In this document: positions 9,119 to 17,837 of the stretch, one piece after another
How positions within the stretch are numbered: the stretch's first letter is position 1
Layout of the letters: the number at the start of each line of letters is the position of its first letter
Assembly: GCF_001187555.1 (NCBI RefSeq)
Contig: NZ_LFIJ01000002.1
Span: 1,518,744 to 1,582,743, forward strand
DNA from: Gilvimarinus polysaccharolyticus
GTDB lineage: Bacteria > Pseudomonadota > Gammaproteobacteria > Pseudomonadales > Cellvibrionaceae
Direction: 5' to 3'
Length of the DNA: 64,000 nt
Program-made: the position numbers and the translations under genes
The notes under the pieces: generated by a model
Told to the model about the DNA's origin: nothing
Databases searched by the model: none
Seen by the model: the letters and a program-made list of their open reading frames with translations, nothing else

Positions 9119-9544
9119 ATGAATCAGCGCTCGAAGGGCTTCACGTTAATCGAGCTGATCGCCGTTATCGTTATTCTTGGCGTGATCGGGATTACTGTTG
9201 GCTCGCGCTTTACCGATAGCGCAGTTGCCTCGGTACAAACAAGCCGCGACGATCTAGTCGCGGCTTTATTTTTTGCTCAACAAAAAGCCATGGCGCAATC
9301 GGGTATCACCTTAGTGATTAACGCCAATAGTGTTAATGTGCTTAAAAATGGTAGTTCAATTAGATTACACCAAGATGCCTACCCACTAACGTTTGTTAAT
9401 GGTGTGAGTGTCTCTCCAAGTCAAAGCTATACTTACAATAAACTTGGCCAAATTACCAACTTGGCGGCAACCGCCCAGTTAACCGTCCAAAAAGCCGGAG
9501 CCTCGGCGGTGGTTACCATCGAGCCTAGTGGCTATGCGTACTAA
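9119..9544 (+). CDS. mshC: MSHA minor pilin MshC
   Basis: 141-residue prepilin-like protein with signal KGFTLIELIAVIVILG at the N-terminus and a GspH/FimT-like minor pilin body (SRDDLVAALFFAQQKAMAQS). It is the MshC position, 5 bp after the pilin. MshC-type minor pilins prime pilus assembly. Its 3' end overlaps the start of mshD by 11 bp. Identity is inferred from operon order and the RDDLVAALFFAQQKA motif, which resembles MshC. Confidence 0.85.
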   Translation: MNQRSKGFTLIELIAVIVILGVIGITVGSRFTDSAVASVQTSRDDLVAALFFAQQKAMAQSGITLVINANSVNVLKNGSSIRLHQDAYPLTFVNGVSVSPSQSYTYNKLGQITNLAATAQLTVQKAGASAVVTIEPSGYAY

Positions 9545-10022
9545 CCTCTCATCATTTGATTCACTTAGCCGGCGCGCTAGTCGTGGCATATCGCTTGTTG
9601 AGTTAATTGTTTTTATTGTTGTTATCTCTCTCGCCTTAGGCGGCTTACTGGGTGTGTATCAGTTTTCGGTGGTTAACAGTGCCGACCCAGTAAAGCGTTT
9701 ACGTATGCTGCAATACGCCCAAGCGCGGCTAGACGCTGTTATGGCTTTGCGATACGACGAGAACACGCCTGCCGGTGGCGTGCCTGCCTGCGATTCGGCG
9801 GGTGCACTGCCTTGCAATAATACAACCGAAACCGATTATGACGATGTTGACGATTACGATGGTGTAACAGATTCGCCTGACACAAACTCAACATTTTATA
9901 GTCGTACCGTAGCGGTAGAGTTAACCAGCTTAAATGGCTTGCCGGCTAAATTAATACAAGTAACGGTTACCACCACCGATGGCGAATCACTAACGTTAGC
10001 CGGTTACCGGGTGAATTTTTAA
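9534..10022 (+). CDS. mshD: MSHA minor pilin MshD
   Basis: 162-residue minor prepilin. The cleavage-site region is RGISLVELIVFIVVISLALGG, a PilV/MshD-like variant with Ile in place of Phe at mature position 1. An ATG at 9534 is preferred over the in-frame GTG at 9528. The central part has an Asp-rich loop (YDDVDDYDGV, about residues 104-113) and a cysteine pair typical of MshD. It ends one base into the ATG of mshO (TAATG), so translation is coupled. Confidence 0.85.
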   Translation: MRTNLSSFDSLSRRASRGISLVELIVFIVVISLALGGLLGVYQFSVVNSADPVKRLRMLQYAQARLDAVMALRYDENTPAGGVPACDSAGALPCNNTTETDYDDVDDYDGVTDSPDTNSTFYSRTVAVELTSLNGLPAKLIQVTVTTTDGESLTLAGYRVNF

Positions 10023-10810
10023 TGCGACATTCACCGGTGGCAAAAGGCTTTACTCTTATCGAGTTGATAACCGTTATTGTCATTGTGGGCATATTGGCGG
10101 TTATTGGTACGCAGTTTATTGTTAGTAGTGCCGAATCTTACGACACCACCCAAAAGCGCGCACTGTTGGTAAATACTGGTCGCCAAGCGTTAGAGCGAGT
10201 GTCGCGCGAGCTGCGCGTTGCGTTGCCGTATAGCTTGGTACATTTAACCAGTGGCACTTCTGAGTGTATTAAATTTATGCCTATTGCGGGTGATGGGCAC
10301 TATCAAACTCCTATTGTCGCTGGTGTTGGCGAAGCAAAAATTGATACCAGTTATTATCGAACTGACGCCAATCACGCGCGTTATATATCAATCGCGGCAT
10401 TAAATAGCACAGAGTTAACCTTAAGTGCATCGTCGTCTCTTGCGGCATTAGCGGTGACTATGACGCCATCCGCGGCGAGTGGTAGTGGTGAATTAGCTTT
10501 GGCTGGCACACATGCGTGGCTTAGAAACTCTGCTAACCAACGTTTTTATTTACTCGATGCCCCGCGAGCTTTTTGCCTGCTGGCTGGCGAGCTTAGGTAT
10601 TTTAATAATGTGGGCGTTGATGAACAAACCGTGCCACCTGCTGGCAGCTCTACGTTAATTGCTCAAAACGTCGTGAGCGAGGGCACGGGTTTTAATGTCG
10701 GGCTAGATACCGTTACTAACCGCTCGTTGGTAACACTTAGCGTTAGGTTTTCGTTGCGCGGTGAGTCAGTCGCGTTAAAGCAAGAGGTCGCATTACGTAA
10801 TGTTCCTTAA
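10022..10810 (+). CDS. mshO: MSHA minor pilin MshO
   Basis: 262-residue minor pilin with signal KGFTLIELITVIVIVGILAV and a PilW/MshO-type body (GRQALERVSRELRVALP, about 55-71). It is the longest minor pilin of the cluster, as in other msh operons. The ATG at 10022 overlaps the mshD stop, and the 3' end overlaps the mshP start by 11 bp. It probably forms part of the priming tip complex with MshC, MshD and MshP. Confidence 0.87.
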   Translation: MRHSPVAKGFTLIELITVIVIVGILAVIGTQFIVSSAESYDTTQKRALLVNTGRQALERVSRELRVALPYSLVHLTSGTSECIKFMPIAGDGHYQTPIVAGVGEAKIDTSYYRTDANHARYISIAALNSTELTLSASSSLAALAVTMTPSAASGSGELALAGTHAWLRNSANQRFYLLDAPRAFCLLAGELRYFNNVGVDEQTVPPAGSSTLIAQNVVSEGTGFNVGLDTVTNRSLVTLSVRFSLRGESVALKQEVALRNVP

Positions 10811-11243
10811 TCGCTATCATTCATTGCCTAACGCCCAGCGTGGTTTTTTATTGCCGGTGGCGGTTTTTATTTTAGTGGTCATGAGCGTTGCGGCAATTGC
10901 TATGTGGCGCTCGACCATTCAGTCCAGTCACTCTATCGTCCAAGAGCTTATTAGTACTCAAGCGTTATACGCCGCCGAAAGTGGTGCGCAAGCTGGGGTG
11001 GGGCAAATATTTACCGGCATCGATCGCGCTGCCGTTAATACTCAATGCGATGTATTAAATCTAACGTTAAATTATTCTGTTACAGGTTTACAGCAGTGCT
11101 CGGCACAGGTGAGTTGTAGTGTTACTACAAGCCCGGATGATACGAGTAGCGTATACATAATCGATAGTGTGGGCAGCTGCGGCACCAGTGTAACCGCCGA
11201 GCGCACAGTGCGGGTTGATGCTTTTTTGAGCGAGGAGGAATAA
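10800..11243 (+). CDS. mshP: MSHA tip-complex protein MshP
   Basis: 147-residue PilX/MshP-like protein. It has QRGFLLPVAVFILVVMSVAAIAM at the N-terminus (a prepilin-like helix without the usual Glu5) and then an ALYAAESGAQAG stretch common to PilX-type proteins. Four or more cysteines are present in the second half. Position between mshO and mshQ supports the call. It overlaps mshO by 11 bp and is separated from mshQ by 2 bp. Confidence 0.83.
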   Translation: MFLNRYHSLPNAQRGFLLPVAVFILVVMSVAAIAMWRSTIQSSHSIVQELISTQALYAAESGAQAGVGQIFTGIDRAAVNTQCDVLNLTLNYSVTGLQQCSAQVSCSVTTSPDDTSSVYIIDSVGSCGTSVTAERTVRVDAFLSEEE

Positions 11244-11245
11244 AT

Positions 11246-14200
11246 ATGATCTTTTCTTGTCGTTCAACCTACTTGTTGTTTTGCACTTTGTTTTTGTCGT
11301 TAGTGTCGTTGCCTGGTTGGGCAGTCTCTTGCTCTGCGGTTTTTACCAATGGCTGGCAAACTAATACCAATAGCGGCCAAATTAGCGCGGGTTATCAGGC
11401 ACTGGTTACCGGCGGCAGTAATGTTATCGACTCGGTTAACACAATAATAGAGCTCCCATCTGGCCCTGCGAGTTGTGGCGGCTCGGCTTGCGCCGTCAGC
11501 GGTAGTCCAGCAGCCGCAGCGCCTGTGAGCTTTATAACTGGGGCTAGCAGTAATGGCGATATTATTCTGGGTTATCAAGGTAGTGATTCACGCGCAGCGG
11601 GCGACTATGGCAATGTTATCTTGGCTAATGAATCCGAGTTAACATTGAGTACCGATAATGGCACTTACTTGACTAAAACCTTCTTAGCCAATTACCAATC
11701 AACAGTTAATTTTGCACCGGGAAGTTATTGGGTCGACGGTAATCTATCGTTCGCTAATGAGGTTACGATTAATCGTCAAGGTGGGTCGGGTCCAGTTCTT
11801 TTGTTTGTTAATGGCAATGTTGTTATTAATCATCTTGCCAACTTTTCGAATTTCTCGGCAGGTGATTTACTGATATACGCAACGGGAAACATTAGCCTTC
11901 AAACACGTTTAAATGTTCCAGCATTTGTTTATGCCGTTGGCGCGGTACAAACCAATAGTTATCAAGGGTTAATAACAGGTGCCATGTCGGGCTCAACTTT
12001 AGTTGTAGGCCAAGAGCATCGGGTGGATTTTGCTGGGGGCGTGTTAAATAGTGTTGATTTCTCCCCTTTCTGTGGCGATTCAAACCCTGCGGCCGTACTT
12101 GAGGCAAACTGGCGATTTGATGAGTTTAGTTGGCAAGGTAATGCCGGTGAGGTGCTAGACAGCAGTGGTAATAATCGCCATGGCACTAGCTCGGGTGATG
12201 CAACGACATTACAGGATGATCGCGCCATCAGTGGTGATCCAGGGACCTGCCGTTATGGCGAGTTAGACGGTTCTGGTGATTATCTCACGGTGACAGGTTT
12301 ATCAGGTATTCTAAATGATACCGCTAGTTTGGCATTTTGGATCAAAACGCTTCAGACCGGTGACAATGTTGGTTGGCGGGCGCCAGGAATAACAGGGATG
12401 GAAATTTCTGGTGATGATGATGATATTTTCTGGGGTTGGTTAGATGGATCCGGTCATATTGGAATATCGGTCGGCGATGTCTATACAACCAAATCAAGCC
12501 AGTCGATCAGTAGCGGTACTTGGCGTCATGTCGCCCTGACGCGTAACGCGGTATCGGGTGATTATAAAATTTATATCGATGGTGTATTAGATGCTAGTGG
12601 GACAGGTCCTGCTGGTGTTGTAGGTGCAGTTTACAATCGGTTGGGGCGTATTGAAGATACTGGGGGGACGCCGGAAGATTTTTCCGGTCAACTGGACGAG
12701 GTGTATTTATACAGTGGCGTGCTTACCGATACTGAGGTGAGTGATTTAAAAAATCGCACGCATCCGTGTCCCGGTGAAATTTGTCCGACTGATGCCGGTG
12801 AGCCACGAGGGGGGATATGGGGTGACTATTATAATACCCGTGATCTTTCTGGTGCAGTGGCTGGGCGTCGAGTGGATGGGCCGATAAATTTTAATTGGGC
12901 AAGTGGAGCTCCAGGTATAAATGGTGTGACACAAAACCAGTTTTCGGTGGAGTGGAATGGTTTTATTCGAGCCACAGAAACGGGTACTTATCGTTTTCAA
13001 ACCGCCTCAGATGATGGGGTTAGATTGTGGGTCGATAATCAATTGCTGATTAATCGCTGGAACGATCACGCAGTGACTACTGATACCAGTACTTCGGTGA
13101 GCCTTGAGGCCGGCAATGTGTATCCAGTGCGAATGCAATTTTATGAAAATGGCGGCTTGGCAGAAATACGTTTGCGTTGGCGTACTCCGTCATCTGCTAA
13201 TTATGTGGCGATACCCGCAGGTACGGATGGTCCCAATCTAACCTCAGGCCTTTATTACTGTGGTACCGATCAGGTGGCTTATTATGAAATCAGCCATGCT
13301 GGCGCTGGCCTTACCTGCGAGGCAGAGCCTATAAGAATTACGGCGTTCGATAGTACCGGTATGCCGATCGCGCCACCGGCCGGCACAAATTTAAGCTTGG
13401 GGACGTCTCCAGCGACTGGTGTTTGGCCTGAAGGTAGTGTCTATACCTTTACCGGTACCGAGTCGCAAATTGATCGTTATTTACGTCAGAGCCAACCGGC
13501 GACGTTAAATATTAATGTTTATGATGGTCAGGTCAGTGAGTCAGCAACAGCAGACCCTAGTATTGTATTTGCCGATGTGGGCTTAAAGTTTTATCAAAGC
13601 CAAACGCTAGAGCCTATTGCCAATCAAGTGGCCGGAACTGAAGATTCGAGCCCAGTGTTGCGCATAGTACAGGCTGATGATGAGACTGGCGCTTGTGTTG
13701 CCCGGGTACAAAATCCCTCCTTGGATGTCGCTTTGGGGTTTGAATGTATTAACCCTGTTAATTGTGTCGCCGGACAAACGCTTACCCTTGCTGACACGAG
13801 TGTTGGTGCTAACAACCAAGGTGCTAGTAGTAACTTAACAGCGGTTAATCTTAATTTTAATGCGAACGGTTTTGCTGCTATTCCATTGATGTATACGGAT
13901 GTTGGCGCAGTGCGTTTGCATGGCGCATTAACACTGCCCGAGGAAGGCAATAACCCTGCGATCACCGTGACCGGCGCGAGCAATTCGTTTGTGGTTAAGC
14001 CGTACACTTTGGCCGTTAGCAGCGTAAACCGAGCCGATGCAACGGCAAACCCCGAGACACAATCGGCCGGTGCAGGCTTTGTGGCGGCCGGTGAGGCGTT
14101 TACTGTGACGGTCGAGGCACGTAATAGTGCGGGTAATATCACGCCCAACTTTGGCAATGAATCTACGCCCCAGAGGCCGCGGTTAGACCCATCAAGTTTA

Positions 14201-15370
14201 ACCTTGCAGTATCCTTTAGGTGGTTCACTCGGCACTTTAAGTGGCACCAGTGCTTTTACCAAGGTGAGTGGCAATAGTGGTCAGTTTAACAATACTTCGC
14301 TGAGCTGGAGTGAAGTGGGTAGTTTTACGATTGAGCCGCGACTCAATGGGGATGATTACTTGAATGCCGGTGATATTATTGCGTTAACTAGCAGTGCAAC
14401 AATTGGGCGCTTTTACCCTTACGAGTACGTGCTTAACTCGTCGTCCTCGAATAATGCTTGCGGGGCAGGGGCTCTGTCATTTAGCTACATGAGTGAGCCG
14501 GCTATTGCCTTAGATTATCAGCTGCAGGCTAATAATCTGGGTGGAAGTGTAGTCACTAATTACGATCAGTCGTTAAACTATTTAGGTGCTGCTAGCGTTG
14601 AATATGTTTATGAAAACAATGACGAGTGCTTACGCAGCTCCGGCAATTGTAGTTATGGTCGGCTAATTGCTGGCGTAGAGCCATGGCAAGCGGGGAGAAT
14701 GGATGTCTCGTTAACAGATGTGAGTTTTTTGCGCGACTCTGTCCCCGAGGCGCCATTAATGCAGTTGCAATTAGCGCTCAACCTAAACGATAACTTGGAT
14801 GGTAGACCGCTTAATGGAAAGAGTGTGAACCCTATGACGACAGGGGACTGCACCGCCGATAATAGTTGCTCGGCGGTGGCACTGGGTGGGCCACTTAACT
14901 TACGTTATGGCCGCCTCTTTTTGGGCAGTGCTTACGGCCCAGAAATTCTGGACTTACCAGTAAAGTTTGTCACCGAGTACTACAATGGCACGCGCTGGCA
15001 GCGCAACCAAGACGATAGTTGTACGCGTATTGCCCGTAGCGAGGTTGGCTATCCTGATGGCAGCATTACTGTAGATGCCAATCGAGATGTAACAGTAGCT
15101 GCGGGCATCGCTCGCGGTGAGTATCCTAACGGTGGTATTGATGCCGGTGATATTATTTTTTCGCAAGGTCAATTAGAGCATTATTTCTCGGCCCCCGGAG
15201 CAGGTAATGCGGGTACGTTTGAAGTTAATATTGCTATGAGTCTTTACCCGTGGCTGACTTTTGATTGGGATGTTGACGGCGTTGACGATGGAATAATTAC
15301 GGGTGAGTACCAATTTGGCTCTTACCGTGGTCACGATCGCATTATTTATTGGCGCGAAGTTTTAGAATAA
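11246..15370 (+). CDS. mshQ: Giant MSHA protein MshQ with LamG- and PA14-like domains
   Basis: 1374-residue secreted protein ending the operon; start ATG 11246 follows a strong GAGGAGGAA site. A signal peptide ends near residue 27. An N-terminal beta domain (to about 280) precedes a concanavalin/LamG-like domain (about 286-505, WRFDE, HVALTRN, YIDGVLDASG, GQLDEVYLYSGVLTD). A PA14-like domain follows (about 521-658, GDYYNTRDLSG, GTYRFQTASDDGVRLWVDN), then a long C-terminal DUF6701-type region with many cysteines. MshQ is associated with pilus function but its role is unsettled. LamG and PA14 folds often bind glycans, so a surface or tip adhesin role is plausible inference. Confidence 0.88.
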   Translation: MIFSCRSTYLLFCTLFLSLVSLPGWAVSCSAVFTNGWQTNTNSGQISAGYQALVTGGSNVIDSVNTIIELPSGPASCGGSACAVSGSPAAAAPVSFITGASSNGDIILGYQGSDSRAAGDYGNVILANESELTLSTDNGTYLTKTFLANYQSTVNFAPGSYWVDGNLSFANEVTINRQGGSGPVLLFVNGNVVINHLANFSNFSAGDLLIYATGNISLQTRLNVPAFVYAVGAVQTNSYQGLITGAMSGSTLVVGQEHRVDFAGGVLNSVDFSPFCGDSNPAAVLEANWRFDEFSWQGNAGEVLDSSGNNRHGTSSGDATTLQDDRAISGDPGTCRYGELDGSGDYLTVTGLSGILNDTASLAFWIKTLQTGDNVGWRAPGITGMEISGDDDDIFWGWLDGSGHIGISVGDVYTTKSSQSISSGTWRHVALTRNAVSGDYKIYIDGVLDASGTGPAGVVGAVYNRLGRIEDTGGTPEDFSGQLDEVYLYSGVLTDTEVSDLKNRTHPCPGEICPTDAGEPRGGIWGDYYNTRDLSGAVAGRRVDGPINFNWASGAPGINGVTQNQFSVEWNGFIRATETGTYRFQTASDDGVRLWVDNQLLINRWNDHAVTTDTSTSVSLEAGNVYPVRMQFYENGGLAEIRLRWRTPSSANYVAIPAGTDGPNLTSGLYYCGTDQVAYYEISHAGAGLTCEAEPIRITAFDSTGMPIAPPAGTNLSLGTSPATGVWPEGSVYTFTGTESQIDRYLRQSQPATLNINVYDGQVSESATADPSIVFADVGLKFYQSQTLEPIANQVAGTEDSSPVLRIVQADDETGACVARVQNPSLDVALGFECINPVNCVAGQTLTLADTSVGANNQGASSNLTAVNLNFNANGFAAIPLMYTDVGAVRLHGALTLPEEGNNPAITVTGASNSFVVKPYTLAVSSVNRADATANPETQSAGAGFVAAGEAFTVTVEARNSAGNITPNFGNESTPQRPRLDPSSLTLQYPLGGSLGTLSGTSAFTKVSGNSGQFNNTSLSWSEVGSFTIEPRLNGDDYLNAGDIIALTSSATIGRFYPYEYVLNSSSSNNACGAGALSFSYMSEPAIALDYQLQANNLGGSVVTNYDQSLNYLGAASVEYVYENNDECLRSSGNCSYGRLIAGVEPWQAGRMDVSLTDVSFLRDSVPEAPLMQLQLALNLNDNLDGRPLNGKSVNPMTTGDCTADNSCSAVALGGPLNLRYGRLFLGSAYGPEILDLPVKFVTEYYNGTRWQRNQDDSCTRIARSEVGYPDGSITVDANRDVTVAAGIARGEYPNGGIDAGDIIFSQGQLEHYFSAPGAGNAGTFEVNIAMSLYPWLTFDWDVDGVDDGIITGEYQFGSYRGHDRIIYWREVLE

Positions 15371-15387
15371 TTGCGGCCCATGGGGGT

Positions 15388-15413
15388 GGCTCGACAATAT
15401 TGAGCCGGCTTTT
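15388..15413 (+). terminator. Weak terminator-like hairpin after mshQ
   Basis: GGCTC at 15388-15392 pairs with GAGCC at 15402-15406 and is followed by ggcttttaa. The stem is only 5 bp and the T-tract is short, so termination of the msh operon here is possible but not certain. Confidence 0.35.
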
Positions 15414-15441
15414 AATGGCCCATTTGTTAAGGATTTAAACT

Positions 15442-16212
15442 ATGCCTCCACATAGAGTACAGGCCGAACGCGAGCAGATCATTGCTTGCCACGCACCGGC
15501 TCGAATCGCCGCCCGATTGGCTCGAGGCCCCTCACAAAATTTTTTACGTGATTTTATTTATGGCGCTATTGATGGTGCGATTACGACCTTTGCTATTGTT
15601 GCGGGGGTTGCCGGCGCGGGCTTGTCCGCCACAGTTGTCGTGATACTTGGGCTTGCCAATTTACTCGCCGATGGTTTTAGTATGGCGGTCAGTAATTATT
15701 TAGGGGTGCGCGCAGAAAATCAGTTGCGCGATAAAACTCGCCGTCAAGAAGTTCGTGAAATTGCACTATATCCCGAGGGCGAGCGCGAAGAGATACGACA
15801 AATATTTAGAGCCAAAGGCTTTGAGGGCGTGGCGCTTTCGACGATTGTCGAAACCATTACCGGTGATGAACGACTTTGGGTGGACACCATGCTACAAGAT
15901 GAGCACGGACTAACGCTGGAGTCGGCCAATGCAATCGCCGCGGCCGCTGTGACGTTTGTGGCTTTTATCAGTTTGGGGGCGCTGCCGTTGCTGCCGTTTT
16001 TAATTAATGCTGCCAGTGTTGATGCGGTGGCTCAACCGTATATGGTGAGTTGTGCGCTAACTGCGGTAAGCTTTATCTTGGTGGGAGCTGCCAAGGGGGC
16101 ACAAGTGGGCAGCTCGCGCTCGATGGCGGCGCTTGAGACGCTTTTAATGGGCGGCGCCGCCGCGCTATTGGCCTATGGTATTGGCTACGCGCTAAACGGA
16201 CTGGTCGCGTAG
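15442..16212 (+). CDS. VIT1/CCC1 family metal transporter
   Basis: 256-residue membrane protein of the VIT1/CCC1 (DUF125) family, which in plants and yeast moves Fe2+/Mn2+ into vacuoles. Recognisable features are DFIYGAIDGAITTFAIVAGV (about 33-52), GLANLLADGFSMAVSNYLG (about 72-90), a cytoplasmic acidic/arginine helical segment (about 95-150, with REEIRQIF and GLTLE) and three further membrane helices (about 165-255). Start ATG 15442 has an AAGGA site. It stands alone, convergent with the ACT-domain gene. Substrate in bacteria is usually not known; iron or manganese export is an inference. Confidence 0.88.
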   Translation: MPPHRVQAEREQIIACHAPARIAARLARGPSQNFLRDFIYGAIDGAITTFAIVAGVAGAGLSATVVVILGLANLLADGFSMAVSNYLGVRAENQLRDKTRRQEVREIALYPEGEREEIRQIFRAKGFEGVALSTIVETITGDERLWVDTMLQDEHGLTLESANAIAAAAVTFVAFISLGALPLLPFLINAASVDAVAQPYMVSCALTAVSFILVGAAKGAQVGSSRSMAALETLLMGGAAALLAYGIGYALNGLVA

Positions 16213-16280
16213 CTGGGTGTGTTTATTCTCTAGAGGTTCGTCTCAGAACACCGAGATATTCTGCCTACAGGTTTTAATGC

Positions 16281-16820
16281 TTAATGTGTCAGCTCGGGCG
16301 CCTCTGGTTGCTCTATGCGAATATCTACGGCTAACTCATCGGCGATTACATCCAGTTGATCGTATAAGTCATCCATATTGACCTCCGTGGGCACTCGTAT
16401 AAATCCGGTTGCTTCAAACATTGGGTCACCCGACCAAGGCATGCTCGAGCAATCGGTTTCTAACTCTTCTACGCTAATGCCGCGTCCGGCAAACGCTTCT
16501 GCGATTTCGGCGACAATACCTGTGCGATCTGGGCCGACTACGCTAAATGAAAAATGATTATCACCGCTATCGATATTGCTATCGGCAAGCTCTGCGACCA
16601 CCTGCAGCCCTTCGTCTGCCAATGCTTTTAGAGCATTGAGCAAATTTGAGTGATTTTCATCCGGCACAGCTACCTGTAGAATGCCTGCAAACTTACCGGC
16701 CAGGTGAGCCATTCGGCTTTCTAACCAGCTGCCTTGATGGGCGTGAATGGTTTTGGCTAACAATTGCACAACCCCAGGACGGTCGGCGCTGATAACAGTG
16801 AGTACAAGGTGCTGGTTCAC
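16281..16820 (-). CDS. GcvR-like ACT-domain regulatory protein
   Basis: 179 residues when started at the GTG at 16820, which has AAGGA six bases upstream; an in-frame extension to 17042 lacks a good site and covers the divergent promoter. Two ACT domains are visible: HLVLTVISADRPGVVQLLAKTI (about 3-24) and FSFSVVGPDRTGIVAEIAEAF (about 90-110). This is the layout of GcvR, which restrains the glycine-cleavage activator GcvA in E. coli, and of related proteins encoded elsewhere. No gcv genes are nearby, so the target is unknown. Confidence 0.8.
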   Translation of the reverse strand: MNQHLVLTVISADRPGVVQLLAKTIHAHQGSWLESRMAHLAGKFAGILQVAVPDENHSNLLNALKALADEGLQVVAELADSNIDSGDNHFSFSVVGPDRTGIVAEIAEAFAGRGISVEELETDCSSMPWSGDPMFEATGFIRVPTEVNMDDLYDQLDVIADELAVDIRIEQPEAPELTH

Positions 16821-16907
16821 GGGATGTCCTTTTATAGTTGTGAGTTGGTTACAGTGCGGGCCCTTCGGGACTCGATCGCGACTTACCCTAAGATAACACA
16901 GGCAAAC

Positions 16908-17207
16908 ATGATTATTCCTCATCAACAGTTGGCGCGCGAGACTCTCGATGCGTTGATCGAAGAATTTGTAACCCGCGAGGGCACCGAATACGGTGAACAA
17001 GATATATCGCTTGACGTTAAAGTCGAGCAGGTGCGTCGGCAATTGGAGCGCGGTAAAGTCGTGATCGTGTTTGATCCCGCTATTGCCAGCACCTCGTTAA
17101 TGCCGGCAGACAGTATAACGGCGGGCTATGCATCAACCGATCGTGAACCTGAGGATTACGATCAAACAGATCAGGGCTTTGCCGACTATGACTCTGCTGG
17201 AAGCTAG
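16908..17207 (+). CDS. YheU family protein (UPF0270)
   Basis: 99 residues from the ATG at 16908. Residues 1-60 match the YheU/UPF0270 family: MIIPHQQLARETLDALIEEF, VTREGTEYGE and VEQVRRQLERGKVVIVFD. E. coli YheU is about 72 residues; this protein has an extra acidic, Tyr/Asp-rich tail (about 73-99). In several gammaproteobacteria yheU neighbours a hydrolase gene, as here (the next gene begins 2 bp after the stop). Function unknown. Extending the frame upstream to 16764 would overlap the divergent gcvR-like gene and is rejected. Confidence 0.85.
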   Translation: MIIPHQQLARETLDALIEEFVTREGTEYGEQDISLDVKVEQVRRQLERGKVVIVFDPAIASTSLMPADSITAGYASTDREPEDYDQTDQGFADYDSAGS

Positions 17208-17209
17208 CT

Positions 17210-17836
17210 GTGGAGTTACTGGTTGACCGAGCAGTGGGCGATGGTCCAACACTAGTTTTGGCCCACGGCGCAGGTGCACCAATGGACAGTGATTTTTTAC
17301 AGCACCTGAGCGCGCAATTGGTGGCATGCGGTGTTACGGTGTGTCGTTTTGAGTTTCCCTATATGGCTGAGCGCCGCCTAAACGGTAAAAAGCGTCCGCC
17401 AAACCGCCAGCCTGAACTGATTGAATCCTGGATGCTAGCGTTAGAGCAAGTCACCCAGAGATTTGACGGCCCAGTGTTTATTGGCGGTAAATCGATGGGG
17501 GGGCGAATGGCGGCGGTTGTGGCGGCCAGCGTCGAGGTGCGTGGTTTAATTTGTTTTGGTTATCCTTTTCACCCGCCGGGCAAACCCGATAAATTACGGG
17601 TTGATACATTGCAGCAGCTGCGCGTTCAAACTTTGATTGTTCAAGGTACTCGCGACAAGCTGGGAGATCGGCACGACGTAGAAAGCTATGATTTACCGGC
17701 CAATATTGCTCTGCACTGGCTGGCCGACGGCGATCACGACTTTAAGCCCCGAGTGCGCTCGGGCTATACCCAAGATCAACACATCGTCACGGCAGCACAA
17801 GCGGCGGCGGGCTTTATTATTAACGCTGGAGATTAA
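17210..17836 (+). CDS. Alpha/beta hydrolase, KANL3/Tex30-like
   Basis: 208-residue alpha/beta-hydrolase fold protein. TLVLAHGAGAPMDSDF (about 14-29) is the oxyanion-side loop, GGKSMGGRMA (about 92-101) holds the nucleophile elbow (G-K-S-M-G), and DGDHDF near the C-terminus supplies the likely catalytic His. The family (COG3571) is widely conserved but its substrate is unknown. It starts with GTG at 17210, 2 bp after yheU, and is followed 1 bp later by the GTG of rlmM, so the three genes look like one operon. Confidence 0.8.
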   Translation: MELLVDRAVGDGPTLVLAHGAGAPMDSDFLQHLSAQLVACGVTVCRFEFPYMAERRLNGKKRPPNRQPELIESWMLALEQVTQRFDGPVFIGGKSMGGRMAAVVAASVEVRGLICFGYPFHPPGKPDKLRVDTLQQLRVQTLIVQGTRDKLGDRHDVESYDLPANIALHWLADGDHDFKPRVRSGYTQDQHIVTAAQAAAGFIINAGD

Positions 17837-17837
17837 C

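Noticed and set aside
14653..14853. Short reverse-strand frames inside mshQ
   Set aside because: They are shadows of the long mshQ reading frame and have no start signals or homology.
16764..16907. N-terminal extension of the YheU protein
   Set aside because: The extra 48 codons overlap the divergent gcvR-like gene and its ribosome-binding site; homology starts at the ATG at 16908.
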